A DNA stretch of 9,850 bases, taken from Thermoanaerobaculia bacterium (GTDB lineage: Bacteria > Acidobacteriota > Thermoanaerobaculia > Gp7-AA8). Both the position numbers and the translations under genes were made by a program. Location of the stretch: positions 1-9,850 of the forward strand of contig JAMPYE010000134.1 of NCBI GenBank assembly GCA_023700825.1, read 5' to 3'. The stretch's first letter is position 1. Every line of letters starts with the position of its first letter. Positions 1 to 7,400 of the stretch are shown one piece after another. The notes under the pieces are model-generated. The model saw only the letters and a program-made list of their open reading frames with translations, searched no databases and was not told the origin of the DNA.

Positions 1-1664
1 ACGAAAGTCGCGCAGGCGGGTCTGCTCACGACGCGCGCGAGATCGACATAGCCTTCGATCGACCGCAGTCCCGGCTCGTTCATGCGCGGATAGGCGGACC
101 AGCTCGCGCCGCCGTCGCTCGAGAGCGGCGGCGACTTCGTGTCGCCGAGCGCGACTCGCCAGTCGACGAAGAACGGTGCGCCGGGAGGAGGTCGCAGCCC
201 CGCGATCACGTTGTAGCTCGCGTAGACGGGATAGGTTCGCGGGTCGTTCGAGAGCCGCTGGAACAGCTCGGGGGAAAGCTCGCGATCGAAAGCGATGTGC
301 GTGCTGCCTAACCGCCACGCTGCGACGAGCGGAGCGTCGGCTTCCTCGCCCGCGAAGAGGCGGCGTTGCAGCTCGAATTCCTCCGGGTAAGGGAGCGCCA
401 TGAAGATCGGGTCGAAGAGGTTGAAGTAAGTCGCCTGCGGTGCCCAGAAGCAGTAGAGCTCGGCCTGTTCCCAGGTCGCGGCGACCTTCGCTCCCTTCGG
501 CATCGCCTTGCCGAACCGCTCGAGCTCGGCTTCGGCGATGAGCGCCGGGTCGGCACGGAGCAGCGTCACGAGCATCGGATCGGCGAGCCTGGGGACGCTG
601 ACGACCAGCGCGGCGAGCATCGCCAGGGCGAGCGGGAGCCGGATACCCGCGGCGGTGATTCGGGACGGGCGCAGCCCGGCGTCGCGCATCGCGAAGACGA
701 CGGAGAGTGCCGCAAAGGGCGCCGCATACGTGATCATCCGTCCCATGAAGAGATAGAGCAGCGTGAACAGCGCCGCCGTGACGACGAAGAAGAGGGACTG
801 CTTTCTTTCGGCGCGCGGCTCGTCGCTCGCCTCGCCCGATCGCCAGAGCGCCGTCAGGGCGATCGCAATGCCGAGGTTGCCGAGGATGATCGCGTCGGGC
901 GCGGGGGCGAGGATTTCGTTGCCGACGCCGAGACGGCTCTTCTCGAAGAAGAAGAGAACGTTCTGGATCCACCAGACGTCGAGGTTTTTCGGAAACTGCG
1001 GATGGACGACGAGGCCGAGCAGGATTCCGCAGACGGGCCAGGCGAGAAGGCGCCACTCCCAGTTGCCCGATTCGCGCCGCTCGACGAAGAGCCAGACGAG
1101 CGCAAGTCCCGCGAGCACGTGGAACGCGGTGTAGGAGAGCGTCATCGCCAGCGCGACGACGAAGAGCCAGCGATAGCGGCGGGTCGCCGCCAGCCACGTT
1201 GCGAGGATCAGGAGGAGAAGTGCGAGCAACTCGGGGCGCAGTCTCACGGCGCGCGGCAGGAACGCGGTCGCGGTCAGATAGACGATCGGCGGAACGGCAA
1301 GGCCCCACGCACCGATCGCGCGATGGCCGAGCCCGGCGAGAAGGGCGACGACGGCGGCGTTGAGCGCCGCGAGTGCGAGGCGGCCGCCGACCGCGGCATC
1401 GGTGAACACCGTGAACGGGGCGAGGAAGAGATGGAAGAGCAGCTCTTTGTCGCCGTAACCCTCGTGCATGACCGAGAAGCGAGCCCACGGAAGCGAGTCG
1501 ACGGCGAGCCCCTGCGCCGCGTAGAGCCGCGCGATCGCGAGGTGCATGTACGAGTCGCTGTCGTAGAGGATCGGGAAGCGGAGGAAGAGGAGCGCGAAGC
1601 CGAAGAACGCGGTGACGAAAATCGCGATGGCGAGGAGCGTAGTCGTGCGCGCGGTCGAAGGCAT
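1..1664 (-). CDS. Polytopic membrane protein, GT-C glycosyltransferase-like (3' end beyond window)
   Basis: The frame is open from an ATG at 1664 to the window edge, giving 554 residues and no stop. A short basic N-terminus leads into a first membrane helix (about residues 9-28), followed by roughly nine to eleven hydrophobic segments up to about residue 358. The rest is a more polar domain, probably outside the membrane. The first loop carries YDSDSYMHLAIARL (34-47) and then GYGDKELLFHLFLAPF (69-84). An acidic D-x-D-like motif next to a His or Arg in the first long loop is typical of GT-C enzymes (oligosaccharyltransferase STT3/AglB/PglB, PMT, ArnT), which use polyprenyl-linked sugars. I infer a sugar or polymer transfer role at the outer face of the membrane, but no specific family is recognised. 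No clear Shine-Dalgarno sequence precedes the ATG. Base use matches the neighbours. It could be a non-enzymatic relative of the GT-C fold. Confidence 0.8.
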   Translation of the reverse strand, partial: MPSTARTTTLLAIAIFVTAFFGFALLFLRFPILYDSDSYMHLAIARLYAAQGLAVDSLPWARFSVMHEGYGDKELLFHLFLAPFTVFTDAAVGGRLALAALNAAVVALLAGLGHRAIGAWGLAVPPIVYLTATAFLPRAVRLRPELLALLLLILATWLAATRRYRWLFVVALAMTLSYTAFHVLAGLALVWLFVERRESGNWEWRLLAWPVCGILLGLVVHPQFPKNLDVWWIQNVLFFFEKSRLGVGNEILAPAPDAIILGNLGIAIALTALWRSGEASDEPRAERKQSLFFVVTAALFTLLYLFMGRMITYAAPFAALSVVFAMRDAGLRPSRITAAGIRLPLALAMLAALVVSVPRLADPMLVTLLRADPALIAEAELERFGKAMPKGAKVAATWEQAELYCFWAPQATYFNLFDPIFMALPYPEEFELQRRLFAGEEADAPLVAAWRLGSTHIAFDRELSPELFQRLSNDPRTYPVYASYNVIAGLRPPPGAPFFVDWRVALGDTKSPPLSSDGGASWSAYPRMNEPGLRSIEGYVDLARVVSRPACATF

Positions 1665-1703
1665 GGGCGGCGCACGAAGGATAACGCAGGAGAAGGGGGA
1701 AGG

Positions 1704-1838
1704 CATGTGGAGTGCGAAAGCGCAGCTTTCGCCCTTACTCGTCGAAGCGAAGCTTCGACGAGGCGTCTCGAGCACTAACGACGCGGAAGCTTCGCTTCCG
1801 CGAGGAAGGGCGCAAGCTCCGCTTGCGCACTCCACATG
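1704..1838. repeat. Palindromic element 1: outer inverted arms enclosing four GNA-loop hairpins
   Basis: The arms CATGTGGAGTGCG (1704-1716) and CGCACTCCACATG (1826-1838) are perfect complements, and pairing continues inward with a few mismatches. Inside are four hairpins with 8-11 base-pair stems and 3-base loops: A 1714-1732 (loop GCA), B 1738-1762 (loop GAA), C 1782-1802 (loop TTC, so GAA on the minus strand) and D 1810-1828 (loop TCC, so GGA on the minus strand). A second stem, CCCTTACTCG (1733-1742) with CGAGGAAGGG (1801-1810), has one mismatch. A and B face one way and C and D the other, so the whole unit is a mirror of two halves. It starts 3 bases after the stop of the TPR/DUF1579-like gene and lies upstream of the membrane-protein gene. 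No U-tract follows, so it is not a classical terminator. It may be a BIME/REP-like dispersed repeat or an mRNA 3'-end stabiliser. Confidence 0.9.
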
Positions 1839-1841
1839 CGC

Positions 1842-2720
1842 CTACTTCACTTTCGAGTAATACGAATCCCAGGTTACCGTCCACGTCTTTCCGTCGGTGC
1901 CGAGCTGTTCGGCCATCTGGCGGACGCGGCCGTCGCCAGTCTTCGACCAGGTCCAGCGCGTCTGCGGCGACGCGCCCGCGATGCTCGAGAGCACCATCTT
2001 CCCGTCGACGAGCTTTCCCTTGAGCGGTGGCCATCCCGAGGGGACGCCGGTGTTGTCGATGAAGATCTGGTTCCAGGTGCCGTCGGTCGGTTCGAAGAAG
2101 TTCATGCTCATGCCGGCGTGGCCCGCGCCGCTCGTCCAGCTCTCCATCAGCATGCAGCCGTCGAGGTGGAGCGTGACGTCGTTGCGTCCGACGACGTTGC
2201 CCACCGGGTCGCGGACCTCCCAGTTCCCGAGCCAGAAATCGAACTGTCGGTACTCTGGCGTGCCGCAGGGCACGAGCCTGGCGAGCACGGCGTCGAAGCG
2301 CGCGTTGCCCTTGTACGCCGCGAACGCCGCCGCACCGCGGACGCGATCGGCGATCCCTTTGTTCGCGCCCATGCCGGCGATCTGCTCGATCGCATCGATC
2401 GCCGCGTCGCGCTCGCCCTTCATCGCGAGGCTGGTCGCGAGCTCGAGGAGGGAAATGCGCGGTTGGAACGGAATCGCGAGCGCCTTGCGCGCGGCGGCGA
2501 TCGACGCGTCGAAGTCGCCCAGCTCTCTCGTGCAGCGCGCGAGCTCGTGAAGCGCGGGCCCGTTCGCCGGCTCATCCGCGACGAGCTTCTCGAGCGCCGC
2601 GCGGGCTTCGATGTGCTTCTTCTCCTGCATGAGCTTCCTCGCGTTGTCGATGGCCGTGGGTTGCGCGGAGGCGAGCCCCGCGAAGACGAAGCAGATGACG
2701 ATAGCGATGAGACGTCGCAT
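1842..2720 (-). CDS. Secreted TPR protein with C-terminal DUF1579-like domain
   Basis: This 292-residue protein begins with a signal peptide (basic MRR, hydrophobic core to about residue 16, likely cleavage after ASA at 17-19), so it is exported to the periplasm or beyond. Residues about 22-150 are alpha-helical repeats of TPR character (for example the ALEKLVADEPANGPALHELA region at 42-61 and a second unit near 62-100). From residue 158 the protein switches to a beta-rich domain that opens with FRQ-type PEYRQFDFWLGNWEV (155-169), GCMLMESW (188-195) and a Trp-rich end; this DFWLGxWxV signature is that of DUF1579-like proteins. No enzymatic function is known for that domain; a ligand-binding role in the envelope is inference. 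The ATG at 2720 is chosen because GGAGG lies 6 bases upstream. A TTG two codons earlier would abut that site directly. Confidence 0.9.
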   Translation of the reverse strand: MRRLIAIVICFVFAGLASAQPTAIDNARKLMQEKKHIEARAALEKLVADEPANGPALHELARCTRELGDFDASIAAARKALAIPFQPRISLLELATSLAMKGERDAAIDAIEQIAGMGANKGIADRVRGAAAFAAYKGNARFDAVLARLVPCGTPEYRQFDFWLGNWEVRDPVGNVVGRNDVTLHLDGCMLMESWTSGAGHAGMSMNFFEPTDGTWNQIFIDNTGVPSGWPPLKGKLVDGKMVLSSIAGASPQTRWTWSKTGDGRVRQMAEQLGTDGKTWTVTWDSYYSKVK

Positions 2721-2726
2721 GAACAA

Positions 2727-2731
2727 CCTCC
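2727..2731 (-). promoter_or_regulatory. Shine-Dalgarno GGAGG of the TPR/DUF1579-like gene
   Basis: On the minus strand GGAGG is followed by 6 bases and then ATG at 2720. This decides the start in favour of the ATG over the in-frame TTG at 2726, which would have zero spacing. Confidence 0.8.
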
Positions 2732-2839
2732 ACTTCCGGGATAAGGCGAGTGTAGTGGCACGCCGCGCCGTCGTGGTGTCGTGTCACCGCATCGTGACGG
2801 TAATGGCGCCGGAAGTTCATGCGCTGTCATGAGATCGCG
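2732..2839 (-). other. Leader region of the TPR/DUF1579-like gene, no recognised promoter
   Basis: These bases separate palindromic element 2 from the ribosome binding site. I see no convincing -35/-10 pair; TACACT on the minus strand is a weak -10 candidate without a matching -35. An 8-base inverted pair, ACTTCCGG (2732-2739) and CCGGAAGT (2809-2816), brackets the segment, but it is short for a 69-base spacing and may be chance. Confidence 0.3.
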
Positions 2840-2959
2840 GGATGTGGCGCAGGCACTCCTGCATGCGAGCGGCGCGAAGCGCCGCTCTGTCGAGGCACCA
2901 AGGCAGTATTTACGCGTCGCCTTCGGCGACGCGCAGGCAGGAGTGCTTGCGCCACATCC
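2840..2959. repeat. Palindromic element 2: 23-base inverted arms enclosing two GNA-loop hairpins
   Basis: The arms at 2840-2862 and 2937-2959 are inverted complements with a single mismatch. Inside are two perfect 9 base-pair hairpins: 2867-2887 (GAGCGGCGC, loop GAA, GCGCCGCTC) and 2913-2933 (CGCGTCGCC, loop TTC, GGCGACGCG). Read on the minus strand the second also has a GAA loop, so the two hairpins face each other. The element starts 11 bases after the stop of the small gene at 2971. It shares the arm end (GCTTGCGC followed by CACAT, with 4 bases missing relative to element 1) and the hairpin grammar with element 1, so I place both in one family. It may act as an RNA 3'-end structure for the ansA transcript. 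Confidence 0.9.
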
Positions 2960-2970
2960 TCGCCACGCCC

Positions 2971-3204
2971 TTACGCTTCGATCGCACCTCGGATTGCGGC
3001 GATCTCGGCCTCCGCGAGGCGGCGATCGCGCGGAGAGAGATAGGCGAGCGGGGCGTCGCCGCCGCCGAGGACGACATCCAGGGCGTTCGAGATCACGCCC
3101 CACTGGTACTCGTGGCCTCGGATCCGCTCTCTCATCGTTCTCACGTCGTCGAGCGACGAGACCTCGCCGAGTGTGCGTTCCCCGTTGCGGATGGTGTGCG
3201 CCAA
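2971..3204 (-). CDS. Small protein of unknown function, coupled to ansA
   Basis: I do not recognise this 77-residue protein. It is soluble, charged and probably mostly helical, with no signal peptide, membrane segment or cysteine. Its most distinctive stretch is RIRGHEYQWGVISNALDVVL (27-46), and the C-terminus (RDRRLAEAEIAAIRGAIEA) reads as one amphipathic helix. It starts with TTG at 3204, 5 bases after the ansA stop. GAGG at 3213-3216, overlapping the end of ansA, lies 8 bases before that TTG, which supports a real start and translational coupling. The next in-frame Met, at residue 24, would remove a third of the protein. The position in one unit with ansA suggests a partner or accessory role, but this is inference from spacing only. 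Confidence 0.65.
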   Translation of the reverse strand: MAHTIRNGERTLGEVSSLDDVRTMRERIRGHEYQWGVISNALDVVLGGGDAPLAYLSPRDRRLAEAEIAAIRGAIEA

Positions 3205-3209
3205 TCCCG

Positions 3210-4217
3210 TTACCTCGTCAGTTCGCCGCGCAGGTCGAGCTGCATCTGCGACTTCACCTCGTCAGGCGAGAGGCCACGGCTGAAGAGGTGGACGAGCTTC
3301 GTGAGCGCAGCCTCGGCGGTCATGTCGAAGCCGCTGATGACGCCGGCGCGCGCGAGCACCGAGCCGGTGGCGTAGTCACCGAGGTCGACCGAGCCGCGAA
3401 GGCACTGCGTGCAGTCGACGATGACCACGCCGCGCTCGATCGCATCGCGAATGGCGGCGATGAAGCCGGGGTTGCGCTCCGGAGCGTTGCCGACGCCGTA
3501 TGCCTCGAGGACGAGCCCCTGGATCGGGGGCTGCAGGACGTTCCTCGCGAGCTCGGCGGTGATCCCCGGAAAGAGGCGCAGCGCGCCCACGACGGGATGG
3601 CCGATTCCGTGGAGCTTGAGCCCGCCGGGCGACGGCTTGCGAACGAGCGGCCAGGCGATCTCGATGTCGACGCCGACCTTGCCGAGCGGCGGATGGTTAG
3701 GCGAGTCGAAGGCGTCGAATCCCGTGGCGCTGACCTTGACCGAACGGCAGCCCCGCAGCAGGCGATCGCCGAAGCAGAGCGTCACTTCGGGGATCGGCTG
3801 CGTCGCCGCGACGAGGAGGCTCGTGACGATGTTCGAGCGTCCGTCGTTGCGGACCTCGCAGAGCGGGATCTGCGAGCCGGTCACGATTACCGGCTTGTCG
3901 AGCCCCTCGAGCAGGAACGCGAGCGCCGACGCGGTGTAGGCCATCGTGTCGGTTCCGTGGATGACGACGAAGCCGTCGTAGCCGTCGTAGTTCGCGGCGA
4001 TGGAGCTCGCGATGCGCGCCCAGTCGGCCGGGATCATGTTCGACGAGTCGAGCAGCACGTCGAACTCGTCGATGACGTACTCCGGCATCGACGGGTGGCA
4101 CAGCTCCGACATCGCCGCCATCTGCTCGGCGAGAAACCCCGGAGCCGGCGCCCAGCCGTGATCCGTCAGCTTCATGCCGATCGTGCCGCCGGTGTACGCG
4201 ATGTAGATTCTGGACAT
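3210..4217 (-). CDS. ansA: Type I (cytoplasmic) L-asparaginase
   Basis: This enzyme hydrolyses L-asparagine to L-aspartate and ammonia. The 335-residue protein aligns along its whole length, without an obvious gap, to my recollection of E. coli AnsA (338 residues). The nucleophile motif YTGGTIGM places the first catalytic Thr at residue 12. DSS at 57-59 forms the substrate pocket. HGTDTMAYT at 87-95 supplies the second Thr (89) and Asp (90), and Lys161 completes the triad. YGVGNAP (240-246) and the RGEL ending are also conserved. There is no signal peptide, which fits the cytoplasmic low-affinity type I enzyme and not the periplasmic type II. The residue before Lys161 is Val where I recall Thr in E. 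coli; that Thr is linked to allostery, so cooperativity may differ. The ATG at 4217 fits the family N-terminus but has no Shine-Dalgarno sequence; a heptamer array starts 9 bases upstream. Confidence 0.97.
   Translation of the reverse strand: MSRIYIAYTGGTIGMKLTDHGWAPAPGFLAEQMAAMSELCHPSMPEYVIDEFDVLLDSSNMIPADWARIASSIAANYDGYDGFVVIHGTDTMAYTASALAFLLEGLDKPVIVTGSQIPLCEVRNDGRSNIVTSLLVAATQPIPEVTLCFGDRLLRGCRSVKVSATGFDAFDSPNHPPLGKVGVDIEIAWPLVRKPSPGGLKLHGIGHPVVGALRLFPGITAELARNVLQPPIQGLVLEAYGVGNAPERNPGFIAAIRDAIERGVVIVDCTQCLRGSVDLGDYATGSVLARAGVISGFDMTAEAALTKLVHLFSRGLSPDEVKSQMQLDLRGELTR
3213..3216 (-). promoter_or_regulatory. Shine-Dalgarno of the small gene, next to the ansA stop
   Basis: GAGG on the minus strand directly precedes the TAA stop of ansA and lies 8 bases before the TTG start at 3204. 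This supports the unusual start codon and suggests re-initiation by ribosomes finishing ansA. Confidence 0.55.
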
Positions 4218-4226
4218 GGAAGTAAG

Positions 4227-4257
4227 AGTACTGAGTACTGAGTACTGAGTACTGAGT
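4227..4257. repeat. Heptamer array upstream of ansA, (AGTACTG) x 4.4
   Basis: Four exact tandem copies of AGTACTG plus three further bases lie 9 bases upstream of the ansA start codon, where a ribosome site or promoter would normally be. Read on the minus strand (the direction of ansA) the unit is free of stops in all frames. The array is the inverted counterpart of the array at 4419-4456. Short tandem heptamers in intergenic DNA are known from other phyla, for example the STRR sequences of cyanobacteria. Confidence 0.95.
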
Positions 4258-4259
4258 CA

Positions 4260-4322
4260 AGGCGAAGGGTAGCGGGGGTGAGGACTGAGGAGCAAGGAGA
4301 AAGGACTAAGGCGAAAGAATGG
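4260..4322. repeat. Degenerate heptamer continuation
   Basis: Nine consecutive 7-base blocks begin AGGCGAA, GGGTAGC, GGGGGTG, AGGACTG, AGGAGCA, AGGAGAA, AGGACTA, AGGCGAA, AGAATGG. Six of them start AGG, so the 7-base period of the neighbouring perfect array persists, out of phase by a small indel. The part at 4287-4305 also pairs with 4395-4413 in inverted orientation (16 of 19 bases), adding a second stem inside the one formed by the two arrays. Confidence 0.6.
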
Positions 4323-4418
4323 CGAGCAGGGAAGTGAAGCCGTAGCGTGGCGACGTTCGGGCCGGGGTGCCGCGGACGACGCTGGATGTTGAATTCCTTT
4401 CGCCCCGCTCCTCCGTCG

Positions 4419-4456
4419 ACTCAGCACTCAGCACTCAGCACTCAGTACTCAGTACT
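4419..4456. repeat. Heptamer array over the 3' end of the kinase gene, (ACTCAGY) x 5.4
   Basis: Five tandem copies of ACTCAGC or ACTCAGT plus three bases. The minus strand reads AGTACTG and AGTGCTG, the same unit as the array at 4227-4257, so the two arrays are inverted repeats about 160 bases apart. The kinase gene ends inside this array: its last codons (ending STEY) and its TGA stop are built from two copies of the unit. Because 7 is not a multiple of 3 and each unit holds a TGA on this strand, the array stops translation in every frame within 21 bases. Confidence 0.95.
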
Positions 4457-7400
4457 GGTTCTCGTCGGCAAAGTAAAACTGAACCTCGCTCCCTGTCCCT
4501 TCGCGCTGGTGACCCAGATGCTGCCGCCGTGGATCTCGACGATGCGCTTGACGATCGCGAGGCCGAGGCCCGTGCTCGTCTCCCCGCCGGTGGGGCGGGC
4601 GCTCAGTTTCTTGAAGGTGCGGAAGACCTGCTTGAGGTCGTCCTCGCCGAGCCCCTGCCCGTTGTCTTCGACGTGCGTGACGATCTCGTTCTCGAGCTTT
4701 TCGCACGAGACGCGCACCGTGCCTCCCTGCTGCGTGTACTTCACGGCGTTGCTGAGGAGGTTGTCGAGCACCTCGCCGATGCGCACCGAGTCGGCGTGAA
4801 CCGGCGGCAGCGCCTCGACGTCGACGGCGGTAAGAGTGATGCCCTTTCGCGCCGCCGCCTCCTCGTGGTTCGCGACGGTCGTCGCGATGAGTGCTCCCAG
4901 GTCGACGTCGCCGCGCTCGAGCGAGATCGTGCCCGACTCGATCGCGGAGATGTCGAGGAGATCGTGGACGAGCCGCGCCATGCTAGCGGCCGCGGTTCGG
5001 GCCTTCTCGAGCTGGCCTGCCGCGCGCTCGGTGTCGACGTTGCCGCGGCGAAGCTGGTCGATGACCATCGTCACCCAGCCGACGATCACCCCCAGCGGGT
5101 TGCGAAGGTCGTGCGCGGCGATGCCGAGGAACTCGTTCTTCGAGCGATTGAGCCGCTCGAGCTCCTCGAGCACCTTCGCCTTCATGAACGCGGAAAGAAC
5201 GTGGCCGCGGAGCTCGACGAGAAGCTCGAGCTCGTGCGGAGCGATGCCTCCCTTCGCGATCGGCGCCTCGAAGACGAGATAGCCTTCGACGCGCTCGGGC
5301 CCGCGAAGGCGCAGCGTCAGCAGCGTGAGGAAGGCCGCGCTCTGCGCGGAGCGGTCGGCGAGGAAGACGTCTTTCTGAACCTCGTCCGCCTCCGCCGTGT
5401 AAAGGCGTTCGAGTTCGTCGGCCGGAAGCGCGATCTCCTCGACGGTGGCCGGATCCCATCCGAGCGCGGCCTTCGCGCGGTAGAGGTCGGACGACTTGTC
5501 GTAGACGAAGACGATCGCGATTTCGACTCCGTGGAGGAAGCGCGTGACGCCGAGGATCATCTGGAGGACGCGGTCGAAGTTGATCTCCGCGTTGATCGAC
5601 TCGACGAGCGAGTTGATCGTCGCGAGGCGGTCGGTCGTTTCGCGGAGGTCGCGCGTGCGCTCCTCTACGACGCGCTCGAGCGCCAGTTTCTGCAGCTCGA
5701 TCGTGCGCGTGCGAAGCCGGATCACGGCGAGGAAGAGCGCGATTGCGAGCGCGGCGAGGGCGATGCGAAACCAGGCGGTCTCCCAGAACGGGGGAGTCAC
5801 GACGATGACGAGCGACGCTCCCTCCGCGTTCCACACGCCGTCGTTGTTCGAGCCGCGGACGCGGAAGGTGTAACGTCCCGGCGGAATCGCGGTGTAGTTC
5901 GCAAACCGTCGCGGGCCCGCGTCCACCCACTCGTCGCTCAGCCCCTCCAGCCTGAACTGGTACCGGTTGCGTTCGGGCGCGGTGAAGTCGAGCGCGGCGA
6001 ACTCGATCGCGAAGAAGTTCTCGTCGTGCTCCAGCTCGACCTCTCGCAGCGTCCAGGGCGGGCGCGTGACCTTGTCCGGCTTGGCGTACACGTTGACGCG
6101 CGTGATCACGACGCTCGGTATCGCCTGGTTGTCTGGCAGGCCCTCAGGGTGGAACGCGCTCAGCCCCGCGGCTCCTCCGAAGTAGAGCCTGCCGTCGGCG
6201 GCTCTCCAGCTCGAGCCGGGGAAGAAGATGTTTCCTTGCAGCCCGTCGCCGGCGTTGTAGGTCCGGGACGCTCCCGACTTCGGGTCGAGCACCGAGAGAC
6301 CGCTCGCGGTCGCGACCCAGAGCCGTCCCGTGTCGTCTTCCTGCAGGCTCTGGATGTTCGAGCTGTCGAGTGGCGGGCGTGGCTCCAGGCGCCGAAACGT
6401 TCCGCGCTCCGGATCGAACGCGGCGAGGCCGTTCGACGTGCCGACCCAGATCGTGCCGTCGCGCGCTTCGAAGATCTCGCGGATGCGGTCGCTCGGCGGA
6501 GAGCCTTCGGATCTCGACCGCTTCCACGAACGGAACGTCTTCGTCACCGGGTCGAACAGGTTCAACCCGCCGCTGTCCGTTCCGATCAGGAGCCGCCCGC
6601 GCGAGTCCTCGTGCAGCGAAAGCACGTAGCTGTCGCTCAGGCTCGCAGGATTCGAAGGGTCGTTCACGAAGGAGATGATCGTGCCGGTCTGCGGGTCCAG
6701 CCGGTCGAGCCCCGCCGCGGTGCCGATCCAGAGCGATCCGTCGCGCGCCGGAAGCAGCGCGCGCACCGAGTCGTCGCTCAACGCTCTCGTGGGCGGCGAG
6801 GCCGCCCTCCACGACTCGCCGCATTTTCCCGATGCGCGGTCGAAGAGGCAGAGCCCGGCACGGAAGAAACCGACCCAGAATCGCCCCGCGCCGTCCTCGA
6901 CGAGCACCTCGACATCGCCGTGAGGGATCGCGCCGTCCTTCGTCGTGTGGTGTTGGAACGTGGTTGCGCCGCGGTCGAGCCGGTCGAGCCCATCATGAGT
7001 GCCAACCCACAGCGCGCCGGACGCGTCACCGAGAATCGTCGACACGCCGCGCGCGGAAATGCCGGCCGGGTCGGACGCGTCCCACGTCCACGTGGTGAAT
7101 TTCCTCGGTTTGAGGTCGATCCTGCTCACGCCTCCGCCGCGTGTCGCGATCCAGAGAAGCGAGGAACGGTCCTCGTAGATCCAGCGGACGTCGTTGCTTC
7201 CGAGGCTCCATGACTGCATCGGGTCGTGGACGAAGTGGCTGACGGCGCCGGTCGACGGGTCGAATCGGAAGAGCCCTTCCTGCATCGTCCCGATCCAGAT
7301 GACGCCGCCTCTGTCCTCGTGAATCGTGTTCACGCCGCCGGAAGCCACGAGCGCCGGTTCCGCGGGGAGCGTCAGCGGAGTCAGTGTCGAGCGATCGGCC

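Noticed and set aside
366..1778. A 470-codon open frame on the plus strand
   Set aside because: It is antisense to the membrane-protein gene and rich in Arg and Glu without hydrophobic core patterning; it also runs into palindromic element 1.
1704..2959. Palindromic elements as intrinsic terminators or tRNA-like genes
   Set aside because: There is no U-tract after the stems on the transcribed strand, and the cloverleaf-like layout lacks D-, anticodon- and T-arm consensus bases.
1836..4241. Long plus-strand open frames at 1836-2744 and 2781-4241
   Set aside because: Both are antisense shadows of well-supported genes (TPR/DUF1579-like and ansA), and the second also crosses a palindromic element and a heptamer array.
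4227..4456. Heptamer arrays as a CRISPR array
   Set aside because: The units are 7 bases in direct tandem with no spacers, and no cas gene is present.
4367..7213. A 948-codon open frame on the plus strand
   Set aside because: It is antisense to the kinase gene, whose domains and motifs are unambiguous. The plus-strand product is a low-complexity Arg/Glu/Asp/Ala sequence with no recognisable fold, a usual side effect of high GC content.
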